From NCBI GenBank assembly GCA_947247005.1, contig OX365948.1, positions 37,018,601 to 37,082,600 on the forward strand: a DNA stretch of 64,000 nucleotides. Direction: 5' to 3'. A model generated the notes under the pieces. That model saw nothing but the letters and a program-made list of their open reading frames with translations, did not search any database and had not been told where the DNA came from. Shown here piece by piece: positions 31,301-48,915 of the stretch. Within the stretch, counting starts at the first letter, position 1. Every line of letters begins with the position of its first letter. Position numbers and translations under genes: made by a program. The stretch comes from Spisula solida. Its lineage: Eukaryota; Mollusca; Bivalvia; Venerida; Mactridae.

Positions 31301-33007
31301 AACCAAGGAATCGATAAGTGTGCGACCCATGTAGGAGAGACAAAAGAGGATAACATGCATGTACCCATCTATGTGTGTAAGACTGACAAAACTACACTGG
31401 GACCACCTTTGAGACATTTCAAATTCAGGTAATAATTCGAGTGATTTAGTTTGGCATGACTCACGATCGCGTTATACAAAATGTAGGTCTGACTCACTGT
31501 CTCGTGGTGTTGGTGACTCACGATCGTGTGATTATGATGACGTCAATATCCGCGTGAAAACCCTCTTGAGTGATTTCCTGTAAATAGTTCTAAGTATGAC
31601 TCACATTTAAATTTGATGACGTCAATATGTAAAAAAAACCATTCAAAACCACCCGAAGAACCACTCAAATCATTTTCTGAATATCAATGCTTCTAAACCG
31701 TTCACATGATCTTGGTGGCAAGAGATAAAGGTATTTGGTTGGGAGTTGACGTTCTGTATACTTTCATACAGGTATATGAAGGCTGAGAAGTCACGAGTGA
31801 TGTGTCTCTTTGCTACGCCCAAAGAGCATGACTCAATTTAATGGCATCCCAAAAAAGACCCGTCAATTAATGGTTTTCCCATTAAAAATACGTTGGGAAT
31901 CTGTTATTAACTGCATAAATTATACTGCGTTTCAAATTATCCCCCGCTAATAAGTAGGGGGCATTTAAATGGCGTTGTTCGCCCGTCAGTCTGTTCATCC
32001 TTCTGCATCCATTTCTCTGTAACTAGCTTGTAAAATGTCATGAAACTTAAAAAAAAAATATATGAAAAAGAACAACTATACCGTGATGATGCCCGTCAAG
32101 TTTTTTAGCTCATCTGTTAATAACTCTGATTGCCATGGCAACCGATTGGGAAAACTTAAGAAATCATAAAAAACCAACGACTGGCCAGATTTCAAAATAA
32201 ATTTACAGACTGATTAGTTGTTGAGTGATCCTCTTACAAAATTGTCATTTTTGTTATGATTCGTCAAAAAAGCGTTTTGCCCTATGTATCTATAGTAAAA
32301 TCTTCTTCTCTGAAAAATACTGGTTGGATTTCATTTTATAAATTGGTAACAATGTTCCTTGGGTGATCCATTCTAAAATAATTGACATAAACATGTATAA
32401 ATAACTCTGGTTGGCATAGCAACCGATTTGAAAAAAAATAAAAAATCAACCTCTGGCCAGATTTCTAAATAGTTGTTTGGCGACTCTCTTACAAAAAAAA
32501 TATTTTTGTTGACAAACATGACCGGCAGTGGACGGGGTGCGTTTATCACTATACAACTGTAGTAAAATAGTTTTTATCTGAAAGTAAAGGCTTTATGAAA
32601 TTGTCTGTGCATGTAGCTTTAATATTTGTAACAACACTGTTTTTGTTTGAATGTGGAACCAGGTCACTGTTAGTAAAAATAATAAAAAAGTTTTAGCTCA
32701 ATAACTTTAGATAGATATAAAAGGTATAACTTGCGGCGTTACAAGTAGCTAATCATGTATCAACATGCTGCATGGGATTGTATACCATAGGATTTTCAAT
32801 GTCACTATTACTAAAAATAGAAAACTTGGTTTTCATGGAATTTCGATGTCTCATTTTTCATTGGTCAATTTTTCTTAGAGTGATGACCATTTATTTATTT
32901 TCTGTTACGCAGTCTCATTGTTACATAACAACATATTAAGTATGCGTATATTCCAAACCGTGCAATAATACTGATAACCTGTAAGGCGGGAGATATAGTC
33001 ATAAAAA
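28392..33007. other. Intergenic region between divergent aminotransferase and Sushi-receptor genes
   Basis: Both genes start from this 4.6-kb interval. It contains a CACAGGTAA MITE (about 28625-28782) and a short hairpin with ACGCATGTT arms near 28568-28590. Diverged dispersed repeats lie at about 31430-31650 and 31930-32530, the latter with a 'GGGGGCATTTAAATGGCG' head. One possible but unproven exon is at 30824-30905. No further gene is recognised. Confidence 0.5.
28625..28782. mobile_element. CACAGGTAA-family MITE
   Basis: Left arm 'TTACTGCATCATTGATAAAG', right arm 'TTCTTTATCAATGAAACTGT' followed by TACCTGTG. The left terminus is decayed. About 230 bp upstream of the aminotransferase start codon. 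Confidence 0.7.
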
Positions 33008-33041
33008 ATGGATTCAGTGGACAAACAACATAATTTTAAAG
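33008..33041 (+). CDS. Candidate alternative first coding exon (diverged copy) of the Sushi-domain receptor
   Basis: ATG at 33008 opens 34 nt reading MDSVDKQHNFK, ending in a phase-1 donor (G|GTAATC). The three downstream copies read MTSVDKRRNFI with the same length and phase. Sequence around this copy does not resemble the surroundings of the others, so the coding stretch itself seems conserved. Spliced to 41986 it would read on into the signal sequence. Transcription is not shown. Confidence 0.55.
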
Positions 33042-34270
33042 GTAATCACTTATGTTTAGTTTAAATATTTTTCTTGCTAAGTGAGTGTTATTTTGTGCTC
33101 CTCGGACGACTAGAGCTCTTGACATATATAAATTTATTTATGAGACATCGATTATGGAAGAGGTTTTCAACTTTAAGTACAAAGATAGATTCTATAGCAA
33201 TATCATACGATGGCTTTTGTTGTGATTACGAGAGAATAAAATACCATAACTTAACGCAGATGGGATGTTAGTATTTACATTCATATTTAAGATGAAATGA
33301 CTGATTTGGACTTCACATTAAGACGGGTTGTTGTTTAATTGATTCAGGTGACCGCTAACGCATGGTTGACTCCGATATCAAACACATGAACAACAACACC
33401 AACATGTGAAGAACAGCAGTTTATTGAACTTGAACTTATTTATTAACACAACATTCTGTGTAAAACATTGCAAAATCTTTACGATAAAAGTTACGTAATC
33501 AAACCGAATTAAATAGACAAGAACGCATATACACACGAGGACTTTAAAAAACGCCCCACACACCTCAAATTAATTATTTGATTCATGATGCCAATCACTC
33601 AATCTGGACTGTACTTGTTTTTTTTGTACGTGCGAATATAACATAATTTACAAAAAACACAAGCATAATTAATATCGGGATTAAGAAAATATTTGATAAT
33701 AAGCGAAGTCATCTTGTTGTTACTAAGATACTACCACACGCATACCAGAATTTACCCGAAGTCAACATTGAAATGTATACATGATCACAAGACGAATAGA
33801 CAGTCACAATCATAAATCTGAAAATATGAAAAATCGACTGCTTATCTTTTTATCTGATCAGTAGCCCCTCAGGCTACGATTTATGTTGCTTACCGTTATC
33901 ATTCGTGACTATCGGAAAATTTACGACCACTAACGGAAATAGCCGATATCGATCTGAATCGATTGGATTAAGATAAGCGAAATTGTTGTGTATGGGGAAT
34001 GTTTATCGATTTTTGTGGTGTAAAGGGAAACAACTCGTACAACACACACAGGTACAAAAATCACTATCCACAGAGTTGTCTTTTCCTTAAGAATTAGCCC
34101 AAAAGTTCCACATGTAACATCACGTATACCACATCACCAAATGGATATTCATTCAATATAACCGAGTGTTAGACAGCCCGCTTTGGTCTGGAAGGTACTA
34201 TCACAATGATTTTTTTTCTATGTATAGCATGATAGCCGATTAGTCATTCAATATAACCGAGTGTTAGAAG

Positions 34271-34452
34271 GACTCAATTAGTGGTATCCCACATATACTA
34301 TGAAACATCATTGGGATACCAATAATTGAGTCATCAATTAGTGGTATCCCACATATACTATGAAACATCATTGGGATACCAATAATTGAGTCATCAATTA
34401 GTGGTATCCCACATATACTATGAAACATCATTGGGATACCAATAATTGAGTC
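34271..34452. repeat. 60-bp hairpin unit, 3 tandem copies (triplication copy 1)
   Basis: Each unit starts GACTCAATTAGTGGTATCCC and ends with its inverse, TGGGATACCAATAATTGAGT. The arms are about 21 nt with one mismatch around a loop of about 20 nt. It ends about 190 bp upstream of the first-exon ATG at 34640. The corresponding arrays have one copy (36799-36860) and two copies (39218-39339). Confidence 0.95.
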
Positions 34453-34639
34453 CTATATTGAATAGCATAATATTCGAATTTATGCATCGCCTTACGTGCG
34501 TAAACAAGTCTCAATTAATTAATATTTAATAAGTGCCATAAATATTCATATAATATGCCACAAAATGAACTAACGTTAGGATCATAACAAAAAACTTTAT
34601 TTTGAGTGATAGGTTATCAATAACTTATTGTTGTGAAAT

Positions 34640-34673
34640 ATGACTTCAGTGGATAAACGACGTAATTGTATTA
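34640..34673 (+). CDS. Alternative first coding exon, triplication copy 1 (MTSVDKRRNCI)
   Basis: ATG at 34640, 34 nt, donor A|GTAAGT, phase 1. It differs from copies 2 and 3 by F to C at residue 10. Spliced to the acceptor at 41985/41986 it gives MTSVDKRRNCIS followed by MVLGAAVIAFIVTVNA. The basic KRR then hydrophobic stretch fits a signal sequence. Confidence 0.7.
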
Positions 34674-34864
34674 GTAAGTACATACATGTAATTGTATACA
34701 GTGAAATAAAAAAAAACAATGTTCTTTTTCTAATCTAATATTTTTGGTAGAAGTGATTACAATCTATTTCAACAACATTGTTTCAAAAGTAAATTTGTTT
34801 TTAAAGGTAATGTTTGACACAAATATATACAGTATGTGTCAGATTATTTTCAGAAAGGCTCCGA

Positions 34865-34993
34865 CCACAGGTTACTGTAGCATTGATAAAGAGTAAAAAA
34901 ATATTTTGTAAATTTATGTTATCTAAGATATTATAAATTTTATTAAAAAATCATTTTGTTTGTTCACTTAATTACTGATACATTTAACTGTGG
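34865..34993. mobile_element. CACAGGT-family MITE in triplication copy 1
   Basis: Left end CCACAGGTTACTGTAGCATT, right end ACTGATACATTTAACTGTGG. Present at the same place in the other units (37275-37403, 39753-39881), so it predates the triplication. Confidence 0.8.
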
Positions 34994-35077
34994 CTCGGAC
35001 CGAAACGTTAATAATTGAACCATATATGCATTGAATAGGCAGTGGGATCTAATTATTTTTTGTATATCGTATACACT

Positions 35078-35209
35078 TATTTCATGTCTGTTTGGTTAAC
35101 AGTCAAAACTATTGTCCCGAGGTATCGGGGAAGACTTTTGAACTGTTGCACGAGGCCGATACCGAGGGACAATAGTTTTGACTGTTAACCCAAAACAGAC
35201 ATGAAATAA
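35078..35209. repeat. 132-bp palindrome in triplication copy 1
   Basis: Arms of about 52 bp ('TTATTTCATGTCTGTTTGGT' ... and its inverse 'CCAAAACAGACATGAAATAA') pair with few mismatches around a loop of about 26 nt. Equivalent palindromes are near 37487-37618 and 39965-40096. A second inverted pair follows (35212-35238 and 35611-35637, 'ATTACCTA-CACTCTATATAAC'), suggesting an old TIR element of roughly 430-560 bp. Confidence 0.85.
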
Positions 35210-36798
35210 CTGTTTTATTACCTAATACTCTATATAACTACAGTAAAGTTCTACTTATACAACAAACAAAAAGGATATTTCTAAGACATTTTGTCATACT
35301 AATAGCGGATATTTTTTGTTATAAATTCAAGACTGTCATTATCCCCATGATTTTATTATCAAACAAATAAAATCGGCATGTAATAAAGCAAAAAGGGACA
35401 AAACATTGTTCAAGAGTTATATTAAAAAAGCGCTATAGATCTAGCAGGGTGTTTTTGCAGGAATTTATATTGCGCATTGTAGTCCGCAGGTAACAGTTCA
35501 TCCAGGGGTGTAACAGTCAAAACGGTTGCCCTCCTGGCAATGAACTGTTTCATACCTGAATCTAAAAATAAACATTAAGACATGAAACAGTCAAAAATAA
35601 CGAATTACTCGTTATATAGAGTGCTAGGTAATAATACATATTGTTATAATTAGACATGGATTTTCCGTATATGCATGTAATTTCGTATATATATATCTAG
35701 ATAAGCACACCATGTTATTAATATCGATTACGAAATAATGCAAGTGTACATGTACTATGTACGTGCACACTCTTTACTTACTAGATAATAAAGCTGTGCA
35801 TAATTGATTTTAAATCTAATCGAGTTGTTTGTAAACCGTTACCATTACTCATTTATACGAACTATTATATATCCTAAAAATTGGCCTTTTCCTAAATTTT
35901 CTTGATGACGGACCTCTGCATTTTTACTTGAAATATTTGGGAATTTTTATTTCAAACACAAAGTCCAAACTTATAGTTCTGCACTGTGGTGTCTGTTAAG
36001 TGATGCCTTCCTTATCTGATTTATCTTTTTAATATCGCATACATCATAGGTCTCAGGCCCGGATCCACCGGGGGCACAGGGGGCCCGTGCCCCCCCCCCC
36101 AGTTGGCCTCAGAGTGACCATTTTATACAGTCTAAAAACGTTAAAATCCTTAAAATATTACCAATCGATTAGGCTATGGGACGTTATTTTGTGATAACAA
36201 TCTCTGTATATTACATATAGCGGAAGCAAAGGCAATAAAATGTGCCATCTGTTGTTTATCAAGGCCCTAATTACACCCGATCTGAATCAGTTAGACGCTT
36301 TCCGAGATTATTTTATAGCGTCTGAAAGATCATGATTTAGGAGATTCATTGATCTATGTTACTAAAACGTGTGAACTGATCGATTTGAAAATAGTGACCT
36401 GACATATCAAAATTTCTTGTTTATAGCACGGATATACACTAATGTATTTCTGTGTTTATAGATTTATTACTGATAATGACATTTTGAAACAGTGCAATAG
36501 ATAAGCGAAATTGTTGTGTATGGGGAATGTTTATCGATTGTTGTGGTGTAAAGGGAAACAACTCGTTCAACACACACAGGTACAAAAATCACTATCCACA
36601 GAGTTGTCTTTTCCTTAAGAATAAGCCCAAAAGTTCCACATGTAACACCACGTATACCACATCACCAAATGGATATTCATTCAATATAACCGAGTGTTAG
36701 ACAGCCCGCTTTGGTCTGGAAGGTACTATCACAATGATTTTTTTTCTATGTATAGCATGATAGCCGATTAGTCATTCAATATAACCGAGTGTTAGAAG

Positions 36799-36860
36799 GA
36801 CTCAATTAGTGGTATCCCACATATACTATGAAACATCATTGGGATACCAATAATTGAGTC
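36799..36860. repeat. 60-bp hairpin unit, 1 copy (triplication copy 2)
   Basis: Single copy of the GACTCAATTAGTGGTATCCC hairpin, 62 bp including both full arms. It lies about 190 bp upstream of the ATG at 37048. Confidence 0.93.
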
Positions 36861-37047
36861 CTATATTGAATAGCATGATATTCGAATGTATGCATCGCCT
36901 TACGTGCGTAAACAAGTCTCAATTAATTCATATTTAATAAGTGCCATAAATATTCATATAATATGCCACAAAATGAACTAACGTTAGGATCATAACAAAA
37001 AACTTTATTTTGAGTGATAGGTAATCAATAACTTATTGTTGTGAAAT

Positions 37048-37081
37048 ATGACTTCAGTGGATAAACGGCGTAATTTTATTA
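37048..37081 (+). CDS. Alternative first coding exon, triplication copy 2 (MTSVDKRRNFI)
   Basis: ATG at 37048, 34 nt, donor A|GTAAGT, phase 1. It encodes the same 11 residues as copy 3; the Arg8 region has one silent-type change (CGGCG for CGACG). Confidence 0.7.
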
Positions 37082-37274
37082 GTAAGTACATACATGTAAT
37101 TGTATACAGTGAAATAAAAAAAAACCAATGTTCTTTTTCTAATCTAATATTTTTTGGTAGAAGTGATTACAATCTATTCCAACAACATTGTTTCAAAAGT
37201 AAATTTGTTTTTAAAGGTAATGTTTGACACAAATATATACAGTATGTGTCAGATTATTTTCAGAAAGGCTCCGA

Positions 37275-37403
37275 CCACAGGTTACTGTAGCATTGATAAA
37301 GAGTAAAAAAATATTTTGTAAATTTATGTTATCTAAGATATTATAAATTTTATTAAAAAATCATTTTGTTTGTTCACTTAATTACTGATACATTTAACTG
37401 TGG
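37275..37403. mobile_element. CACAGGT-family MITE in triplication copy 2
   Basis: Same insertion as 34865-34993, carried along by the tandem duplication. Confidence 0.8.
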
Positions 37404-39217
37404 CTCGGACCGAAACGTTAATAATTGAACCATATATGCATTGAATAGGCAGTGGGATCTAATTATTTTTTGTATATCGTATACACTTATTTCATGTGTG
37501 TTTGGTTAACAGTCAAAACTATTGTCCCGAGGTATCGGGGAAGACTTTTGAACTGTTGCACGAGGCTGATACCGAGGGACAATAGTTTTGACTGTTAACC
37601 CAAAACAGACATGAAATAACTGTTTTATTACCTAATACTCTATATAACCACAGTAAAGTTCTACTTATACAACAAACAAAAAGGATATTTCTAAGACATT
37701 TTGTCATACTAATAGCGGATATTTTTTGTTATAAATTCAAGACTGTCATTATCCCCATGATTTTATTATCAAACAAATAAAATCGGCATGTAATAAAGCA
37801 AAAAGGGACAAAACATTGTTCAAGAGTTATATTAAAAAAACGCTATAGATCTAGCAGGGTGTTTTTGCAGGAATTTATATTGCGCATCGTAGTGCGCAGG
37901 TAACAGTAATCCAGGGGTGTAACAGTCAAAACGGTTGCCCTCCTGGCAATGAACTGTTTCATACCTGAATCTAAAAATAAACATTAAGACATGAAACAGT
38001 CAAAAATAACGAATTACTCGTTATATAGAGTGCTAGGTAATAATACATATTGTTATAATTAGACATGGATTTTCCGTATATGCATGTAATTTCGTATATA
38101 TATATTTAGATAAGCACACCATGTTATTAATATCGATTACGAAATAATGCATGTGTACATGTACTATGTACGTGCACACTCTTTACTTACTAGATAATAA
38201 AGCTGTGCATAGTTGATTTTAAATCTAATCGAGTTGTTTGTAAACCGTTACCATTACTCATTTATACGAACTATTATATATCCTAAAAATTGGCCTTTTC
38301 CTAAATTTTCTTGATGACGGACCTCTGCATTTTTACTTGAAATATTTGGGAATTTTTATTTCAAACACAAAGTCCAAACTTATAGTTCTGCACTGTGGTG
38401 TCTGTTAAGTGGTGCCTTCCTTATCTGATTTATCTTTTTAATATCGCATACATCATAGGTCTCAGGCCCGGATCCACCGGGGGTCGGGGCACAGGGGGCC
38501 CGTGCCCCCCCCCCCCCCCAGTTGGCCTCAGAGTGACCATTTTATACAGTCTAAAAACGTTAAAATCCTTAAAATATTACCAATCGATTAGGCTATGGGA
38601 CGTTATTTTGTGATAACAATCTCTGTATATTACATATAGCGGAAGCAAAGGCAATAAAATGTGCCATCTGTTGTTTATCCAGGCCCTAATTACACCCGAT
38701 CTGAATCAGTTAGACGCTTTCCGAGATTATTTTATAGCGTCTGAAAGATCATGATTTAGGAGATTCATTGATCTATGTTACTAAAACGTGTGAACTGATC
38801 GATTTGAAAATAGTGACCTGACATATCAAAATTTCTTGTTTATAGCACGGATATACACTAATGTATTTCTGTGTTTATAGATTTATTACTGATAATGACA
38901 TTTTGAAACAGTGCAATAGATAAGCGAAATTGTTGTGTATGTGGAATGTTTATCGATTGTTGTGGTGTAAAGGGAAACAACTCGTTCAACACACACAGGT
39001 ACAAAAATCACTATCCACAGAGTTGTCTTTTCCTTAAGAATAAGCCCAAAAGTTCCACATGTAACACCACGTATACCACATCACCAAATGGATATTCATT
39101 CAATATAACCGAGTGTTAGACAGCCCGCTTTGGTCTGGAAGGTACTATCACAATGATTGTTTTTCTATGTATAGCATTATAGCCGATTAGTCATTCAATA
39201 TAACCGAGTGTTAGAAG

Positions 39218-39339
39218 GACTCAATTAGTGGTATCCCACATATACTATGAAACATCATTGGGATACCAATAATTGAGTCCTCAATTAGTGGTATCCCACA
39301 TATACTATGAAACATCATTGGGATACCAATAATTGAGTC
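39218..39339. repeat. 60-bp hairpin unit, 2 copies (triplication copy 3)
   Basis: Two tandem copies of the same hairpin, 122 bp in all, ending about 190 bp upstream of the ATG at 39526. Confidence 0.94.
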
Positions 39340-39525
39340 CTATATTGAATAGCATGATATTCGAATGTATGCATCGCCTTACGTGCGTAAACAAGTCTCA
39401 ATTAATTAATATTTAATAAGTGCCATAAATATTCATATAAATGCCACAAAATGAACTAACGTTAGGATCATAACAAAAAACTTTATTTTGAGTGATAGGT
39501 AATCAATAACTTATTGTTGTGAAAT

Positions 39526-45355
<5,830 letters not shown>

Positions 45356-45673
45356 CATAATGCACCTATAGTTTATCAATACGGTACATTCCTTGTGGAC
45401 CGATACACCACTGCCAAACGTGGTCGTTAGTCAGGTTATACGTCGTTCTTTGACTTCTGTGTTAAATGTTTACGAGCGTATGTTACTGTTGCATAAAATG
45501 CAAACTAGTATCCGGGGTGACTTAATTCATGTTACATGTGCATTAAAACGTTTCAGAGAAATGTTTATTGATCAATTTGGACTGTTTTTGACAATGTCTG
45601 CGATTGTGTACACATTAGTCATTTTTATGGGTGTCACATCCTTTTAATCATACGGCATTATATTTTCCTCTTT

Positions 45674-45679
45674 AATAAA
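45674..45679 (+). promoter_or_regulatory. Likely polyadenylation signal AATAAA
   Basis: First AATAAA downstream of the stop codon at 45355, about 320 bp into the 3' flank. Position is plausible for the Sushi-receptor transcript. Further AATAAA-type motifs occur near 46170. Confidence 0.45.
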
Positions 45680-45750
45680 CTCCGCCAGTAACAATACCTC
45701 AGACACAATGCTCAGTGGTAATGGTGCTCAAGTAGGTTTACAGTTTCATT

Positions 45751-45868
45751 CACAGGGTATTGACGCATATTATTTTATGCGTGTGCGACCGCCTTATATC
45801 TAATATATTCGTATATGAGATATAAGGCGGTCGCACACGCATAAAATAATATGCGTCAATACCCTGTG
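45751..45868. mobile_element. Perfect foldback MITE, 118 bp, 8-bp target duplication
   Basis: Two 51-bp arms (45751-45801 and 45818-45868) starting CACAGGGTATTGACGC are exact inverses around a 16-bp loop. The 8-bp direct repeat GTTTCATT flanks the element on both sides (45743-45750, 45869-45876). An 8-bp duplication with CA(C)AGGG-like ends fits hAT-type transposition (inference). Perfect arms and perfect duplication imply very recent insertion. It sits about 70 bp past the AATAAA of the Sushi-receptor gene. Confidence 0.95.
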
Positions 45869-45879
45869 GTTTCATTGCT

Positions 45880-46855
45880 CAACTGTTACCGTGACTGTGA
45901 TAAATTACATACTACGAGTAGTAGGTTGTGAGTTTTGTGTTTACATGTATTTTACATTCTATAATTTGTATTCATTATTCTGAATATAAACTTTATGTAT
46001 CAACTGTAATACTGGGTAGAATGTAAGACGATTTGACCGATGGTGTGTTATTCGTCCCAGGTAAAATGGTTGGTATTAGAAAACATTCGATAGAACAAAA
46101 ATTGAACTTTTTTTACGTTTCCGTTTGGTGTGACTGGTGTTTAGATTGTATGTAACTACATGTATTCATAAATAAATGTTCGTTTGGAAAACAAAGTATA
46201 TCTAAATAACTATGTATGTATTCTACGAAAGACCGGTAGTGACTTCAAACACGTACTTCAAACTTCATGTACATAGACAAATAAGTATAAATGTGAAGTG
46301 TGATATTTCACGTTTGTCTCACACATTCCTACATGCCATATTATCAGTATTATACTCCATTGTTACATGTTTTATGTCCATATAGATTTGTAATCTCATA
46401 AATGTATGTGTGTTCACACGAAGTTTAATCATAATTAACGTGCGTGGTGTACATATGTGAATTATTTATATTGTATATATCAATAAATTATGTAAGTATA
46501 ATTTACGTACATGATGTTTTTGTATTTTCATGATGTGTTGAACAATACAATTTCAAGCTTTACGTTTTTAATTTGCTTTACTTGTTCTTGTTGAATGTCC
46601 CAGCTACAGTATTCCAATTATGTTGAAGATTTAAATTACGGGTAAACAGCCTTATTATCCTGACACGGAACAACATCTCTCGGAATTATAAACTTAGTAC
46701 TACGGACAGCAGACAGGATAGCTATATAATAATACCAATAAATATTACTATTTAGTATTTTTACGATTTTGTTATATCTGATTGTCTGGTATCAAAACGA
46801 GCATACAAATGTAGTATACTTAGACCCACCTATCGGTATTTGATTCAAATAACAG
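45880..46855. other. 3' flank of the Sushi-receptor gene, nothing further recognised
   Basis: AT-rich, low coding potential, no repeat structure that I can define. It could include distal 3' untranslated sequence. Confidence 0.4.
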
Positions 46856-47445
46856 GGTAGCAACACCACGTGGTTTTTGGCTACAGTTCCAAGTAGAAAT
46901 TTGTAAACATTGGAACACAAATATAGCCATAAGTCAATGATTTTATTTCTTCATTGATTTTTATAAAATATACGACACGTTAAGGGGAAAACTAATTGCT
47001 TTCCATGAAATGCGGCAGCTTGGCCATTTTCTCCAGTACCCTGTGAAACCTGTATTGTCCATGGTTTCTCCGGGTGTTGGACAAAACCACAGGTATTCGG
47101 CATGTTGGCTGTGACCCCCCCACCCCCTGCTAGTGAACCACTCTACAACCCATACAGGGAGCTTAAACATGTTTAAATAGTGTCCGAACAACATAAAATA
47201 ACATTTCATTAAATATCTGAAAAATCCCCTTGGTATCTTATAACTTTAGTAGAAGGTAAACAAAACGACACAGCTACTGAAAATGATTTTATATTTCATG
47301 GAAAGCAAATTTCCCCTTAGCGTGGCGTATATTTCATAGAAATCGATGAATAAATAAATACATGTACTTATGGCTATATTTGTGCTCCAATGTGTACAAA
47401 TTTCTACTTGGAATTGTAGCCAAAAAACTACGTGGTATAGCTACA
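46856..47445. mobile_element. Foldback element with ~150-bp terminal inverted repeats
   Basis: The left arm ('GTAGCAACACCACGTGGTTT' onward to about 47010) is matched by an inverted right arm (about 47295-47445, 'AAAAAACTACGTGGTATAGC'), with scattered mismatches and small indels. Total about 590 bp. The interior open frame at 46961-47209 (minus) overlaps an arm and is not supported as a gene. Confidence 0.8.
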
Positions 47446-48211
47446 CTGAATAATGTTGTTCTAGATTAAGACCCAGTCGTGCACAAACATTGTGTATATC
47501 TAACTGCGTCCAATACATGTATGGTAGTGGCATACCTGAAAATGTCTCTCGATTTCTCCTAAACTTAGGCAGTCATGACAACTCATTAAGGAATCCCCAA
47601 AAATACAAAAGTGCATACATGTATCATGTCATTCATACGTATACACGTACACGAATGGGATTCCTACAACAGATAACGTGTAAGAAGAAATGGTCATGTT
47701 AAAAATAGGTATGACTGGTATGTAACACAGCGTATATTACTTTATGGTATAAACTGGTGCAATTTATACATCCATATCCGGATATATCAACTAATCAAAA
47801 ATATGTGGTCGTGACCTTGCAGTCAGCAGATCAGATGCAAATTCACCCTATTTCTGTAGGATACGCCTGATTATCGGTTATGCATTCATCTCTGCATGAG
47901 ATAATGTTTTATTGCATTAATACCAGTGGTATTACTGATAATTCACATGATGTTCATTGATGTTAATTAATGCTGATTATGCACTGATTATCTAAACAGG
48001 GTCATAATTAGCATATAATTGGTTTAATTATTTTAATTAAAATTTAAGAATTTGTTGCTGTTTTCAGAAACAGCTGATTATAACGAAAAAATGCCGTTTC
48101 TTCAACAAAAATCGGATAACCCTGCTTGTATGTAACCGTCACTGCTCAAAAGATTGCTAGAAAGGGAAATCTGGGATATACCACTGTCATGATATTATTG
48201 CATGCTATGAA

Positions 48212-48321
48212 CACAGGTAAATGTATCATTGATTAACAGTAAAAAATATATAAAAACAATAGATCATAAATAAAACAAAACAATTTTTTTTTACTCTTAA
48301 TCAATGATACAATTACCTGTG
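48212..48321. mobile_element. CACAGGTAA-family MITE
   Basis: Left CACAGGTAAATGTATCATTG, right 'CAATGATACAATTACCTGTG': a 110-bp hairpin-type element and the best preserved copy of the family outside the Harbinger-like element. 47446-48211 before it holds nothing recognisable. Confidence 0.88.
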
Positions 48322-48599
48322 GATATAAAGAGCAATTACACGACACCTGTGGTTGGTTTCGTATATGGCATTCAACATTTGAAATTCACTTCTTATTTTT
48401 ACACAATGTTCATCTTTATGGTAGGGCAGTATAGATGTACACAACATTTCTATTATGAAACCCGTATAAGTTTTATCTGGAAGAGAATTACATACTGCAT
48501 TCAAATTACACGACAATGGAGATGTACACACTCTAATCTATCAGTATCAGATCCCTGGCATCGGAACTTGACATTTCTGAAATATTTATAATATTTCCC

Positions 48600-48915
48600 G
48601 CCATATCTGGCCGTGTGGTCTGCAAAGTATCTGGAAGTGCCAGGAAGCTGTGTATCGGTGCTATACAACGGGCACATTAAAGAACCAGGCTGTCTATTCG
48701 AAATAAGAGCTAGGCGCACTTCTGCAGCGCCGGACATGTCTGTATCTAATGTCTCTCTCTCCCTTCAGGGGCTTTCTCTCAGTCTGTCCCTCTGGTCAGA
48801 CCATGCTGTATCTGCACTGGTAGAGGATGCACCTGCTCGCTTGTGGCTGCAACACAATAATGTAAAGTGCCTTTGAACGTGCGTTCGTTTGAAAAGGGTG
48901 CTATATAAATCTGGT
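48600..48915 (+). repeat. SINE-like repeat with conserved 3' tail
   Basis: Contains 'GGGCACATTAAAGAACCAGG' and a tail 'AAAAGGGTGCTATATAAATC' followed by ATT-rich sequence. These are features of mollusc SINE central domains and LINE-shared tails. Overlapping open frames on both strands are artefacts. The exact SINE family was not determined. Confidence 0.55.
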
